DNA of 50,919 bases, from contig CALBVZ010000031.1 of NCBI GenBank assembly GCA_937969445.1, positions 1-50,919 of the forward strand, read 5' to 3'. Position 1 is the stretch's first letter; every line of letters begins with the position of its first letter. This DNA is from an uncultured Octadecabacter sp. (lineage in GTDB: Bacteria > Pseudomonadota > Alphaproteobacteria > Rhodobacterales > Rhodobacteraceae). The translations under genes were made by a program, and so were the position numbers. Below are positions 16,022-24,727 of this stretch, piece by piece. The notes beneath the pieces were generated by a model. That model was not told where the DNA came from. It made no database searches and saw only the letters and a list, made by a program, of their open reading frames with translations.

Positions 16022-16690
16022 ATGGAATTAAATGCAGATTTTACCAAGCGCGCCTTGGTTCATGCAGAGAAAATAGAGTGGGTGGCGTCACCGATGGTTG
16101 GGGTCGATCGCCGTATGTTGGACCGGATTGGCGATGAAGTGGCCCGTGCGACGTCAATTGTTCGCTATGCACCGGGTAGTTCATTTTCGGCTCACACGCA
16201 TACCGGTGGCGAAGAATTTATCGTCCTTGATGGTGTTTTCCAAGACGAGCATGGCGACTATCCAGCCGGCACTTACGTTCGCAACCCACCCACAACGGCC
16301 CACACCCCTAGTGCTGCAAATGGATGTATCATCTTTGTGAAACTTTGGCAGTTTGACTTGGCGGATCGAAATCAATTCCGCAAAAATATGGCAGAAGAAC
16401 TGGGCCCAGAGGTCGATGGTCAACGCATCGCGGTTTTGCACGCTGATCAACGTGAAACTGTGACGTATCGCACGCTTGCACCAGAAACTGAGATCACGCT
16501 GAGAGAAATGGGCGGTATCGAGCTTTTGCTACTCGCGGGCGATTTGGTGGAAATGGGCGATCAATTGTCAAAGGGGTCGTGGCTACGTCTGCCAAGTGGG
16601 GACGTCTTGAACGTTAAAGCCGGGCCCAACGGTGCGAAGTTGTGGATCAAGACTGGCCATCTATCATTTGCAAAGGCCCCCGAAGTTTAG
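16022..16690 (+). CDS. ChrR-like double-cupin protein
   Basis: 222 aa from ATG 16022, with GAAGGA about 12 bases upstream; the track uses a TTG 27 bases earlier. The first cupin (residues ~30-110) holds [35 protein letters not shown], an HxH...E metal set like the C-terminal domain of ChrR. A second, weaker cupin fills the rest. Full ChrR also has an N-terminal zinc anti-sigma domain, which is absent here, and no ECF sigma factor gene lies nearby. It is therefore more likely a metabolic or oxidative-stress cupin of the polyamine operon than an anti-sigma factor. It is the last gene of the rightward run. Confidence 0.75.
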   Translation: MELNADFTKRALVHAEKIEWVASPMVGVDRRMLDRIGDEVARATSIVRYAPGSSFSAHTHTGGEEFIVLDGVFQDEHGDYPAGTYVRNPPTTAHTPSAANGCIIFVKLWQFDLADRNQFRKNMAEELGPEVDGQRIAVLHADQRETVTYRTLAPETEITLREMGGIELLLLAGDLVEMGDQLSKGSWLRLPSGDVLNVKAGPNGAKLWIKTGHLSFAKAPEV

Positions 16691-16766
16691 AAAACTGCTG
16701 CGCATTTGGAAATGATACCAATCGGGTTGCCAACCTCGTGATCGGCTAGAGACCCGTTATGTTTGC

Positions 16767-16797
16767 GCGCGCCCCAAATGTGGGGCGCGCAGAATTT
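16767..16797 (+). terminator. Rho-independent terminator after the polyamine operon
   Basis: Stem GCGCGCCCCA / TGGGGCGCGC (10 pairs, loop AATG) followed by AGAATTTT. The T-rich side faces the rightward operon, and the opposite side is not T-rich. It lies 76 bases after the cupin gene and just past the convergent mmsA stop. Confidence 0.8.
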
Positions 16798-16804
16798 TAA
16801 GGGG

Positions 16805-18304
16805 TTACTCCATCACTGGGATAGAGAACTCGCCGCCTTCTTTAATACCTGACGGCCAGCGCGCGGTGACGGTTTTTGTCCGTGTGTAGAACTTGAACGC
16901 GTCCGGGCCGTGTTGGTTCAGATCACCAAAGGCAGATTTTTTCCAACCGCCGAATGTGTGGTATGCCAACGGCACGGGGATCGGAACGTTTATGCCAACC
17001 ATGCCGATATTAATCCGGTTCGCAAAATCGCGCGCTGTGTCGCCATCGCGTGTGTAGATCGCTGTGCCATTGCCGTACTCATGGTCCATCGCAAGGCTAA
17101 GCGCCTCCTCATAAGATTGGGCACGTACCGTCGTTAGAACAGGTCCGAAGATTTCTTGCTTGTAGATGTCCATGTCTTTCGTCGCATGGTCAAACAGGTG
17201 CGCACCGACAAAGAAGCCGTCCTCATAGCCTTGCAGGTTGAAGTTGCGACCGTCCACGACAAGTTTCGCACCTTGATCAATGCCCGTCTGAACCAGACGT
17301 TCGATGTTTGCTTTGGCTGCGGCTGTCACAACAGGACCATAGTCCACATCTGTACCTGACGTGTATGGGCCAACCTTTAGGGCTTCTACACGTGGGATTA
17401 GTTTTTCGATCAAGCGATCAGCGGTCTCATCGCCAACCGGGACCGCGACAGAAATCGCCATGCAGCGTTCGCCTGCAGCGCCGTAGCCTGCACCAATCAA
17501 TGCGTCAGCCGCTTGATCCAAGTCTGCGTCAGGCATGATGATCATGTGGTTCTTTGCGCCACCGAAACACTGAACCCGCTTGCCGTTTGCACAGCCACGT
17601 CCGTAGATGTATTCCGCGATTGGAGTAGAGCCAACAAAGCCAATGGACTCGATGATGTCATTGTCGAGGATAGCATCCACAGCACCTTTGTCGCCATTCA
17701 CAACCTGCAAGATCCCCTTAGGAAGACCTGCCTCTTCCATTAGCTCAGCTAACATCAACGGAACAGATGGTGCGCGTTCAGATGGCTTCAGGATGAACGC
17801 ATTACCGCATGCGATTGCCGGAGCAAACATCCACATTGGGATCATCGCAGGGAAGTTAAACGGCGTGATGCCGGCGCAAACGCCAAGTGCTTGCTTCATC
17901 GAATACATGTCGATGCCTGGGCCAGCGCTGTCCGTGAAGTCACCCTTTAGAAGTTCAGGCGCGCCAATACAGTATTCAACAACTTCGAGGCCGCGCTGTA
18001 CGTCACCTTTTGCGTCAGGGATGGTCTTGCCGTGCTCGCGGCTAAGGGCTTCGGCCAACTTATCCATGTCGCGGTTCAAAAGGCCTGCAAAGGCCATCAT
18101 TACACGGGCGCGGCGCTGCGGGTTAACAGCCGCCCAAGCAGGCTGGGCTACGGCTGCAACTTCAATTGCAGCGTTCATTTCTTCGGCGCTGGCCAACGGA
18201 AGCCGCGCTTGGACTTCACCAGTTGCAGGGTTGAACACATCAGAGAAGTTCCCCGAAGTGCCCTTTGTGTGCGCGCCGTTAATGTAGTGCGATAGTTCTT
18301 GCAT
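16805..18304 (-). CDS. mmsA: CoA-acylating methylmalonate-semialdehyde dehydrogenase
   Basis: 499 aa, the usual family length. N-terminal HYINGAHTKGTSGNFSDVFNPATGEVQARLP is characteristic of MmsA. The cofactor region contains GFVGSTPIAEYIY and the catalytic cysteine lies in GAAGERCMAISVAVPVG. C-terminal INVPIPVPLAYHTFGGWKKSAFGD is also MmsA-specific. It converts (methyl)malonate semialdehyde with CoA and NAD to propionyl- or acetyl-CoA in valine, beta-alanine and inositol breakdown. CTGGAGGATATC precedes the ATG. The divergent LysR gene, its likely regulator, is broken. It could conceivably take aldehydes from the polyamine pathway, but the usual PuuC enzyme is of a different type. Confidence 0.93.
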   Translation of the reverse strand: MQELSHYINGAHTKGTSGNFSDVFNPATGEVQARLPLASAEEMNAAIEVAAVAQPAWAAVNPQRRARVMMAFAGLLNRDMDKLAEALSREHGKTIPDAKGDVQRGLEVVEYCIGAPELLKGDFTDSAGPGIDMYSMKQALGVCAGITPFNFPAMIPMWMFAPAIACGNAFILKPSERAPSVPLMLAELMEEAGLPKGILQVVNGDKGAVDAILDNDIIESIGFVGSTPIAEYIYGRGCANGKRVQCFGGAKNHMIIMPDADLDQAADALIGAGYGAAGERCMAISVAVPVGDETADRLIEKLIPRVEALKVGPYTSGTDVDYGPVVTAAAKANIERLVQTGIDQGAKLVVDGRNFNLQGYEDGFFVGAHLFDHATKDMDIYKQEIFGPVLTTVRAQSYEEALSLAMDHEYGNGTAIYTRDGDTARDFANRINIGMVGINVPIPVPLAYHTFGGWKKSAFGDLNQHGPDAFKFYTRTKTVTARWPSGIKEGGEFSIPVME

Positions 18305-18341
18305 GATATCCTCCAGAATTGATTGGGGAGATGTTAGGTTT

Positions 18342-18353
18342 GCGCTAATGCGC
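18342..18353. promoter_or_regulatory. Short inverted repeat between mmsA and the LysR pseudogene
   Basis: GCGC-TAAT-GCGC sits in the 62-bp gap between the two divergent starts, where a LysR protein would be expected to bind. The repeat is short and could be chance; the site is offered only on position and symmetry. Confidence 0.3.
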
Positions 18354-18366
18354 GTGGAAGAGAAAA

Positions 18367-19319
18367 ATGCGCAATGTTCCTTGCAATAGTATCGGTGCTG
18401 AATTGGACAATTGGGATGATCTTAGGGTCTTTTTGGCCGTGGCTCGTGCAGGAAGCCTGAATGGTGCTGCCCCCTCGCTAAAGATGGATCCGGCGACTTT
18501 GTCGCGACGGATTCACCGACTTGAAAAACGGCTGGGCGCGACGCTTTTTGTGAAGTCATCACATGGGTATTTGCTAACCAATGATGGCAAGCGAGTTCAG
18601 GATGAAGTCGAAGTCGCTGAGGGGCCGCTTATCCGCGCCATTGAACCTGGTCAGTCGGACCCAAAAGGGCTGTCGGGGCAAATCAAAATTGGGGCACCAG
18701 ATGGTATGGCAAATTTTGTTTTGCCACAGGTGACACAAGAGATAATGGCAGAAAACCCAGCGCTTGAAATCCAAATTGTTGCGTTGCCTCGTATCTTCAA
18801 CCTGTCCAAGCGCGAGGCCGATATCGCGGTTTCCGTTGCGAGACCCGCAGCAGGTCGGCTGTCTGTTAAAAAATTTCCGACTACGAATAACACTTGGCAG
18901 CAACGCAAAGTTACCTTGACGGAGCAGGGCCACTTCGCGATGTCGCTGATCTCAAAAACCATCGATTAATCGGTTACATTCCCGACCTTGTTTTCTCAGC
19001 GGAACTCGATTTTTCTGCATTGCTAAACGGCCAATCCCCAACCCTGATTTCGAATTCAACGTCGGTTCAACTAAACTGGGTGAGTGCAGGTGCTGGCCTA
19101 GCCGTTGCCCACGATTCTGCGATCCCTCATTTTCCAACGGTTCAAAGGATTCTAACGCGTGAATTCTCACTTATGCGAACGTTTTGGTTAATCCGGCACG
19201 AGGACGATAAAAGGGTAGGGCGGCACGCGCAATTTGCCCGAACCCTTAAGAGAAAGCTGAGCGACGAAATCTCGCGGCTTGAGAAGCAGGTCGTAGAAAA
19301 CTGCCAGCCGATGCGCTAA
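18367..19319 (+). pseudogene. LysR-family regulator, disrupted by a frameshift and a nonsense codon
   Basis: Two track ORFs are parts of one gene. The 5' part encodes the HTH (DNWDDLRVFLAVARAGSLNGAAPSLKMDPATLSRRIHRLEKRLG) and half of the effector domain, up to SVKK at about 18873. The rest continues one base out of register as ISDYE-stop-HLAATQSYLDGAGPLRDVADLKNHRLIGYIP to the end. One A missing from an A-run near 18868-18873 explains the shift. The TAA at 18888-18890, where a Leu codon would be expected, is a second lesion. Intact, the protein would be about 315 aa. It is divergent from mmsA, the usual place for its regulator. GGAAGAG precedes the start. Confidence 0.82.
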
Positions 19320-21565
19320 TCTCGCTTTTGCACATCCACCATAGCTGTGTGTGCGCTACATCCTTGTCCCAGTTTCGACGTGCCGACATCTATAGTCAGG
19401 ACATTTGGGTTTCCGTCGGGGTCGATTTTCTGCTCGGTGTCTCCGTACCAAGCACCAGTCGGTAAGGCGACGACATCCAACAAGATTTCAGTCGAAACGA
19501 AAACTCGGGCCAGGCAACGACCACGTGCATTGAATACCTTAACGATATCGCCAGTCTTTAGGCCACGTTGGTTCGCATTTGAGGGATGCATCACCAACGT
19601 TTCAGGCCGCGCACCTTCAACGTCCGCCAATGCACATTCCATCTGGCTATGCAGTTTGTCACCGGGCTGTGGTGAAACAAGGTGAAGTGGTGACTGGGGC
19701 GTCGCTTGGCCTAACCATTCACTTGGAGGTAGCCAGACAGGATGCCCGGGGCAGTCATCATATCCAAACCCATCAACGGTTTCGGAGAAAATTTCGATCT
19801 TACCAGACGGCGTGTGGAGCGGGTTGCCATCGGGATCTTCACGAAAGATCGTCAAAAATGATTTTTCTGGTGTGTCGACCTTCAACGGCAACCGAACCCA
19901 ATTTCGTTCACGCAATTCGTCAAAGTCAGGTACGTCGATACTCGTGGTCTGAGCGTGTTCTTCAAACCGTCGGTAGAGGTGACGCAGCCAGCCTTCAGGG
20001 TCGCGGCCTTCGGTAAAAGCGTCAGCAATACCCATGCGCTTGGCAAGTCCCGTGAAGATCGCGTAGTCGTCCTTCGCCTCACCAACTGGGGGAATTAACT
20101 GCGGCATGTTGAACAAATAGTTGTCGAGGTTGCTGCGTCCAATGTCTTCGCGCTCATAGGGGGTGGTTGCAGGGAAGACGATGTCAGCCCGTTTCGCCGT
20201 AGCCGTCCACCACGGTTCGTTAACAATAATGGTCTCGGGTCGTTTCCATGCGTTATTCAATCGATTCAGGTCTTGGTGATGGTGGAACGGGTTACCGCCG
20301 GCCCAGTAAACCAGCCGGATATCCGGATATTTCGATCGCTTTCCGTTAAAGTCGTACTCTTGCCCTGGATACATCAACATGTCCGCGATGCGCGCAACAG
20401 GGATGACGTCGCTAATTGGGTTCGTTCCCTGCGGCAGAGTAATCCCTTGCATCCGCTGTAACGATTTTCCGATGCCGCCAATTGCACCGTAACCGTACCC
20501 GACACCGCCACCTGGTAAGCCAATTTGCCCCAACATCGCAGCCAATACCGCCGACATCCAATAGGGCTGTTCGCCGTGCTCTGCCCGCTGAAGGGACCAC
20601 GCAACGGTTATCAATGTACGCGTCGTCGCGATTTGTTGCGCGATCTCGCGAATTTTCTCTGCCGGAAGCCCACATAGCGGGCTGGCCCATTCTGGTGTTT
20701 TGGGTTGCCCGTCACGTTCGCCCATTAAGTATGGCCTAAAGCGATCAAAACCTGTGGTGTAACGATCTAGAAACGCGCGATCTGTGAGGCCGTTCTCTTC
20801 AAGGTAGAATGCCAGTGCCAACATCAATGCTGTGTCTGATGCTGGCTTTGTTGGCATCCACTCGCATCCTTCGGGCGCATCAGTGCTTTGTGGGCCGATG
20901 TTGATACAACGTTTGCCTTGTGCGGCGAACTTTTCGAACCACGACCCAGTTTCATGTTCGGTAATGCCCCCCATGCTCACCTGAGAGTTCTTGGGGTTCA
21001 CGCCACCAAACATCAAAAGGGTTTGGGTGTGCTCTGCGATGGTTTCCCAGCTGTCTTGTGACCCATAGGTGTATTTAAGAAACGGGACACCGAAAACATG
21101 CGGCATGATTGCCTGTGCGCAGCCGGTTGAATAGCTGCCAAACGACGACACATAGCCACCGGCTGTGTTTAGAAATCTGTGAATTTGGCTCAATGCGTGA
21201 TGGAAACGACCTGCAGATGCCCAACCGTAGGATCCCCCGAAAATCGAACTATTTCCGTGATCTTTTCGAATACGATCAATTTCCTGGGCGGCAATGTCCA
21301 ATGCCTCATCCCACGGAAGTTCAACAAACGTATCACTTCCGCGATCAGTCGTGTTTCGATTGTCGAGCCAACCTCGCCGAATAGATGGACGCAAAACGCG
21401 ACTAGAATGATGGACCGCTTTTGGTAGAATATCCGAGATGCCTGTCGGCTCGCGATCGTTGGCAAAAGGTTTCGTTCCAACAATTTTGTTGCCGTCGGTC
21501 AAAACCTCGAAAGCACCCCAATGACTTGAGGTGACCTTGCCCGTTTTCTTTCCTGTGCACGTCAT
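19316..21565 (-). CDS. Molybdopterin-dependent oxidoreductase, BisC/DMSO reductase family
   Basis: 749 aa. It begins without a Tat or Sec signal and without an N-terminal 4Fe-4S cysteine cluster, as in BisC, TorA and DorA. The likely molybdenum-ligand serine is in YVSSFGSYSTGCAQAIMPHVFG at about residue 168. Other family blocks are FGGVNPKNSQVSMGG, INIGPQSTDAP, GLPGGGVGYGYGAIGG and the C-terminal MHPSNANQRGLKTGDIVKVFNARG. A cytoplasmic S- or N-oxide reductase, such as biotin or methionine sulfoxide reductase, is most likely; substrate cannot be told. Its stop overlaps the LysR pseudogene's stop by four bases. Confidence 0.85.
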   Translation of the reverse strand: MTCTGKKTGKVTSSHWGAFEVLTDGNKIVGTKPFANDREPTGISDILPKAVHHSSRVLRPSIRRGWLDNRNTTDRGSDTFVELPWDEALDIAAQEIDRIRKDHGNSSIFGGSYGWASAGRFHHALSQIHRFLNTAGGYVSSFGSYSTGCAQAIMPHVFGVPFLKYTYGSQDSWETIAEHTQTLLMFGGVNPKNSQVSMGGITEHETGSWFEKFAAQGKRCINIGPQSTDAPEGCEWMPTKPASDTALMLALAFYLEENGLTDRAFLDRYTTGFDRFRPYLMGERDGQPKTPEWASPLCGLPAEKIREIAQQIATTRTLITVAWSLQRAEHGEQPYWMSAVLAAMLGQIGLPGGGVGYGYGAIGGIGKSLQRMQGITLPQGTNPISDVIPVARIADMLMYPGQEYDFNGKRSKYPDIRLVYWAGGNPFHHHQDLNRLNNAWKRPETIIVNEPWWTATAKRADIVFPATTPYEREDIGRSNLDNYLFNMPQLIPPVGEAKDDYAIFTGLAKRMGIADAFTEGRDPEGWLRHLYRRFEEHAQTTSIDVPDFDELRERNWVRLPLKVDTPEKSFLTIFREDPDGNPLHTPSGKIEIFSETVDGFGYDDCPGHPVWLPPSEWLGQATPQSPLHLVSPQPGDKLHSQMECALADVEGARPETLVMHPSNANQRGLKTGDIVKVFNARGRCLARVFVSTEILLDVVALPTGAWYGDTEQKIDPDGNPNVLTIDVGTSKLGQGCSAHTAMVDVQKRD

Positions 21566-21785
21566 GGGTTTTCCAAATTCTACGAACTGTTTGCAGGCTG
21601 CAAAAAATACCTGAAATTAGTCTATGTTCTTTTTGGTGCCGGTACTGTCAATCGATCTTATCTCGAAATACGCATGCTTAGGGAATACACTCGGTTTCTT
21701 TAATCGAAGGGCTTAATGCGCGAAGCCGTGAGTGTGGCGTTTCTAGCCCATCAAGCAGGCTAAAGTATTGACACGTTCCAATCTG

Positions 21786-21814
21786 TTGACTTTCGATCTG
21801 GATTGTCGTTTATT
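21786..21814 (+). promoter_or_regulatory. Possible promoter giving a leaderless transcript of the GbsR-type gene
   Basis: TTGACT at 21786-21791 and TTTATT at 21809-21814 are separated by 17 bases. A start six to eight bases further on would coincide with the ATG at 21821. No ribosome-binding sequence is visible before that ATG, which fits leaderless translation. The -10 matches the consensus at only four of six positions. Confidence 0.35.
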
Positions 21815-21831
21815 TCTGTTATGACAGAAAT
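21812..21831. promoter_or_regulatory. Operator of the GbsR-type regulator, copy 1 (overlaps its own start codon)
   Basis: ATTTCTGT-TATG-ACAGAAAT, a perfect eight-base inverted repeat around a four-base spacer. The ATG of the regulator at 21821 falls within the spacer. The same arms recur at 22408-22427, upstream of the next gene, so this is very likely an autoregulatory site. Confidence 0.7.
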
Positions 21832-22381
21832 TGCAGATATTAATGATTCTTCCGCCAAGGCACAGTTTGTCTTGTATTGGGGTGACATGGGCAGCCAATG
21901 GGGCGTTAACCGTTCCGTGGCGCAGATACATGCGCTGTTGTTTCTCAGTGTGAACCCATTGAACGCCGAAGAGATCGCAGACCAACTTGCGATTGCGCGT
22001 TCAAATGTTTCAAACTCTCTCAAAGAACTTGTCGGGTGGAAACTGATCCGCCGTGTTCCTGTTCCCAATGACCGCCGCGAACATTTTGTCGCTGAGGTGG
22101 ATGTGTGGGAAATGGCGATGCGCATCGCGCAGGGCCGTAAGGAACGCGAGATTGATCCAGCGATGTCAGCCATTGATAATTGTGTCCAACAGGCTGTGAA
22201 TGAACCAGGCCTTGATCCAATCGTTTTGGGCCGGATGCATGAGATGCAAGATTTTCTGAAGACTGCCGATCGCTGGTCTTCGCAAATGTTAAACGTACCT
22301 AAATCTAAGCTGAATATGCTGATGAAGATGGGCGATAAGGTTTTTTCTCTGCTCAAGTTGACAGGGAAAAAGACTGAATAA
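21821..22381 (+). CDS. GbsR/MarR-type transcriptional regulator
   Basis: 186 aa from ATG 21821 (MTEIADINDSSAKAQFVLYWGDMGSQWGVNRSVAQIHALLFLS). The GDMGSQWGVNRSVAQIHALL block is diagnostic of the GbsR group (COG1510). A winged HTH follows at about residues 50-95 (LNAEEIADQLAIARSNVSNSLKELVGWKLIRRV). A helical C-terminal dimerisation region completes it. The track's six-residue longer version starts upstream of the operator. It is followed by the DUF4166 gene, and identical inverted repeats precede both, so it probably controls itself and that operon. The inducing signal is unknown. Confidence 0.85.
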   Translation: MTEIADINDSSAKAQFVLYWGDMGSQWGVNRSVAQIHALLFLSVNPLNAEEIADQLAIARSNVSNSLKELVGWKLIRRVPVPNDRREHFVAEVDVWEMAMRIAQGRKEREIDPAMSAIDNCVQQAVNEPGLDPIVLGRMHEMQDFLKTADRWSSQMLNVPKSKLNMLMKMGDKVFSLLKLTGKKTE

Positions 22382-22407
22382 ATTACGACCACTTTTTTTG
22401 CCCATGC

Positions 22408-22427
22408 ATTTCTGTCCATACAGAAAT
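22408..22427. promoter_or_regulatory. Operator of the GbsR-type regulator, copy 2
   Basis: ATTTCTGT-CCAT-ACAGAAAT: arms identical to those at 21812-21831, with a different spacer of the same length. It lies 28 bases upstream of the DUF4166 start, in the 74-bp gap after the regulator. Confidence 0.7.
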
Positions 22428-22455
22428 TAAAGACCAAACAGAATAAGGTGGCACA

Positions 22456-23097
22456 ATGAAAGCCAGTAATTTCTCAATTCATACCAATCCTGATGATCGG
22501 TTTGCCAAACTGGCGGGACGCAAGGCGTGGGACAGTTTGCGCCCTGCTGTGCGCAAGCGATTTGGCAAACGTTTGAATGGTGGCGTTAGCGTCACCTACC
22601 AAGGAAAAGTTGTTTCGATGCAGATGAATCTAGCTGGACGCATTCTTGCACACGCAGCCCGCATGATCGGCGCACCTTTGCCTTATGATTTGTCTTCTGT
22701 AGATCAACCCGCTGTGGTGACCGTAACCGAAGACATCGCCGGAAGCGGCCAGTTTTGGATCAGGCAATACGGGCGAAAAGCAGGTTTCCCGCAAGTTGTT
22801 CACAGCTCAAAGCGATTTGCAGGGTCGACCGGCCTTGAGGAATACATCGGCTACGGCATCGGCATGGCGTTAAACATTAGCGCCGAAGGGCAGGACCTTT
22901 TGTTCAAAAGTGATCACTATTTTCTGCAAGTCCTTGGGCGACGCATACGTCTTCCGCGGGCCCTAAGCCCAGGCGCATTGGTTATCGGTCACCATGACAT
23001 CGGGAACGGACAGTTCCGGTTTTCACTAGACCTGCGCCACCGCCTATTTGGGCAAATGATTTCCCAAGACGCAATATTTCAAGATGGAAAAGAGTAA
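22456..23097 (+). CDS. DUF4166 domain protein
   Basis: 213 aa, soluble, no signal peptide. It shows the DUF4166 pattern: an N-terminal part with RFGKRLNGGVSVTYQGKVVSMQMNLAGRILAHAARMIGAPLP, then TVTEDIAGSGQFWIRQYGRKAGFPQVVHSSKRF and a beta-rich C-terminus ending FRFSLDLRHRLFGQMISQDAIFQDGKE. The biochemical function of DUF4166 is not known. It is often fused or adjacent to NAD-dependent epimerase-like proteins, as here, where the next gene starts three bases later. AATAAGGTGG precedes the ATG. Confidence 0.82.
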   Translation: MKASNFSIHTNPDDRFAKLAGRKAWDSLRPAVRKRFGKRLNGGVSVTYQGKVVSMQMNLAGRILAHAARMIGAPLPYDLSSVDQPAVVTVTEDIAGSGQFWIRQYGRKAGFPQVVHSSKRFAGSTGLEEYIGYGIGMALNISAEGQDLLFKSDHYFLQVLGRRIRLPRALSPGALVIGHHDIGNGQFRFSLDLRHRLFGQMISQDAIFQDGKE

Positions 23098-23100
23098 GCA

Positions 23101-24594
23101 ATGGACAACCCAATTCTCTGGAGCCTGATCTCGGTACAAGTTTTCATGGGCGCATTTGATACGCTTGTGCATCATGAAGGCACCGAGCGTCTGGCATGGC
23201 GCGCCTCACAAAAGCACGAGCTGCGCCTGCACGGTGTGCGCAACTTTTTCTATGCATTAATATTCATGACCTTTGCGTGGTTAGAACCCCACGGTGTATT
23301 CACCACCATTCTGGCCAGTATCTTAGCAATTGAGGTTCTGATTACGCTTTGGGATTTTGTCGAAGAAGACCTGACCCGCAAACTGCCCGCAACCGAACGG
23401 ATTAACCATACATTGCTGGCGCTGAACTACGGCGCGATCCTTGCGCTCGCTGCACCCTACCTTTGGGAGTGGGCATTCCTACCAAGCGGGTTAGTCCCCG
23501 TCAGTTACGGTTGGTGGAGCATCATGGCGACCGTATCTGCGATTGGCGTCGGGGTTTTTAGCGCGCGCGATCTATTGGCTGCGGCACGTAGTGACCGGCT
23601 TGACCGGGGTGATCCCGCCGCTTTGGTTGAAGCACTAAAACCATGCCAACACATCCTGATCACAGGCGGTACCGGCTTCATCGGTTCGCGTCTGGTCGAG
23701 GCCCTTGTTGCGGCCCGCCATCACGTCACTGTCCTCACTCGCGACGTGCAAAAGGTTGATCAGCTTAACCATCCAGTGCGTGTCATCGCCAACTTCGATT
23801 TGATCGAAAATGACGAGCAATTTGATGCCATCGTGAACCTTGCTGGCGATCCCGTGGCAAGCGGTATCTGGACGGCAAAGAAACGCGCAAGAATTATCAG
23901 GTCGCGTGTTGAAATGACCCGTGCAGTGCATGCGTTGATCGCGCGGCTCAATCATAAGCCAGAGTGTTTGGTAAATGGTTCCGCAGTTGGATGGTATGGC
24001 CTACAAAATGATGGCGACGACGCAAAGCTGACCGAGGAAGCCCTAGCGAAACCCGCCTTCGTCCATGATGTTTGTGAAGCTTGGGAGCAGGAAACTCTCC
24101 CTATATCAGCGCAAGGTGTGCGGGTCGTGATCCTGCGGATCGGGCTAGTTCTGGGTGTCGACGGCGGAATGCTTGCCAAGTTACTGACTCCGTTCGAATT
24201 TGGCGGTGGAGGGATTATGGGGAATGGCAGGCAATGGATGCCGTGGATCGAACATGACGACATGATCCGAGTAATCGCTTTTGCAATCGCGACTCAAAGT
24301 ATCGCGGGCCCCGTGAACGCTGTTGCACCAAAGCCAGAACGGAACGAAGCGTTCTCCCGGGGTTTGGCCGCCGCTTTACACCGCCCACTGTGGCTGCGGT
24401 TCCCTCATTGGCTGCTTTCGGGTGCGCTTGGTGACTTGGGGCGCGAAACCATGTTGGGTGGACAGCGCGTGGTACCGATGCGGCTAAGTGAAGTTGGTTT
24501 TGTCTTTCGCTACGACACTCTCGCACCAATGTTACGTAAGATTACTGGGTCGAAAGACACAGGTGGTACTAGATCTAAGTGGCGAAACATCTGA
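23101..24594 (+). CDS. Membrane domain fused to a TIGR01777-type (SDR39U1) NAD(P)-dependent epimerase
   Basis: 497 aa. Residues 1 to about 165 hold several hydrophobic segments (LWSLISVQVFMGAFDTLVHHEG, FFYALIFMTFAWLEP, TTILASILAIEVLITLWDF, ALNYGAILALAAPYLWEW, WSIMATVSAIGVGVF). The rest is an atypical SDR: dinucleotide motif ILITGGTGFIGSRLVEAL at about 182-199, then IVNLAGDPVASGIWTAKKRARIIRSRVEMTRAV, VNGSAVGWYG, WMPWIEHDDMIRVI and VVPMRLSEVGFVFRY, all typical of TIGR01777. It lacks an obvious YxxxK pair. It is cotranscribed with DUF4166. Function is unknown; the membrane part would hold the enzyme at the inner membrane. Confidence 0.83.
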   Translation: MDNPILWSLISVQVFMGAFDTLVHHEGTERLAWRASQKHELRLHGVRNFFYALIFMTFAWLEPHGVFTTILASILAIEVLITLWDFVEEDLTRKLPATERINHTLLALNYGAILALAAPYLWEWAFLPSGLVPVSYGWWSIMATVSAIGVGVFSARDLLAAARSDRLDRGDPAALVEALKPCQHILITGGTGFIGSRLVEALVAARHHVTVLTRDVQKVDQLNHPVRVIANFDLIENDEQFDAIVNLAGDPVASGIWTAKKRARIIRSRVEMTRAVHALIARLNHKPECLVNGSAVGWYGLQNDGDDAKLTEEALAKPAFVHDVCEAWEQETLPISAQGVRVVILRIGLVLGVDGGMLAKLLTPFEFGGGGIMGNGRQWMPWIEHDDMIRVIAFAIATQSIAGPVNAVAPKPERNEAFSRGLAAALHRPLWLRFPHWLLSGALGDLGRETMLGGQRVVPMRLSEVGFVFRYDTLAPMLRKITGSKDTGGTRSKWRNI

Positions 24595-24727
24595 TATTCC
24601 GGCAAGCTTCAGGATTGCTGAGATCGAACAATCGGCGGCCTGATGCGCCTAATCTAGTTGAACTGTTACGATGGTCACCCCAAACCTGATTTGAAAAATC
24701 GCGAAGATCCTGTGAGAAGTTGCCTTT

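Noticed and set aside
16022-16690. Calling this gene an anti-sigma factor
   Set aside because: The zinc-binding anti-sigma domain of ChrR is absent and no sigma factor gene is adjacent.
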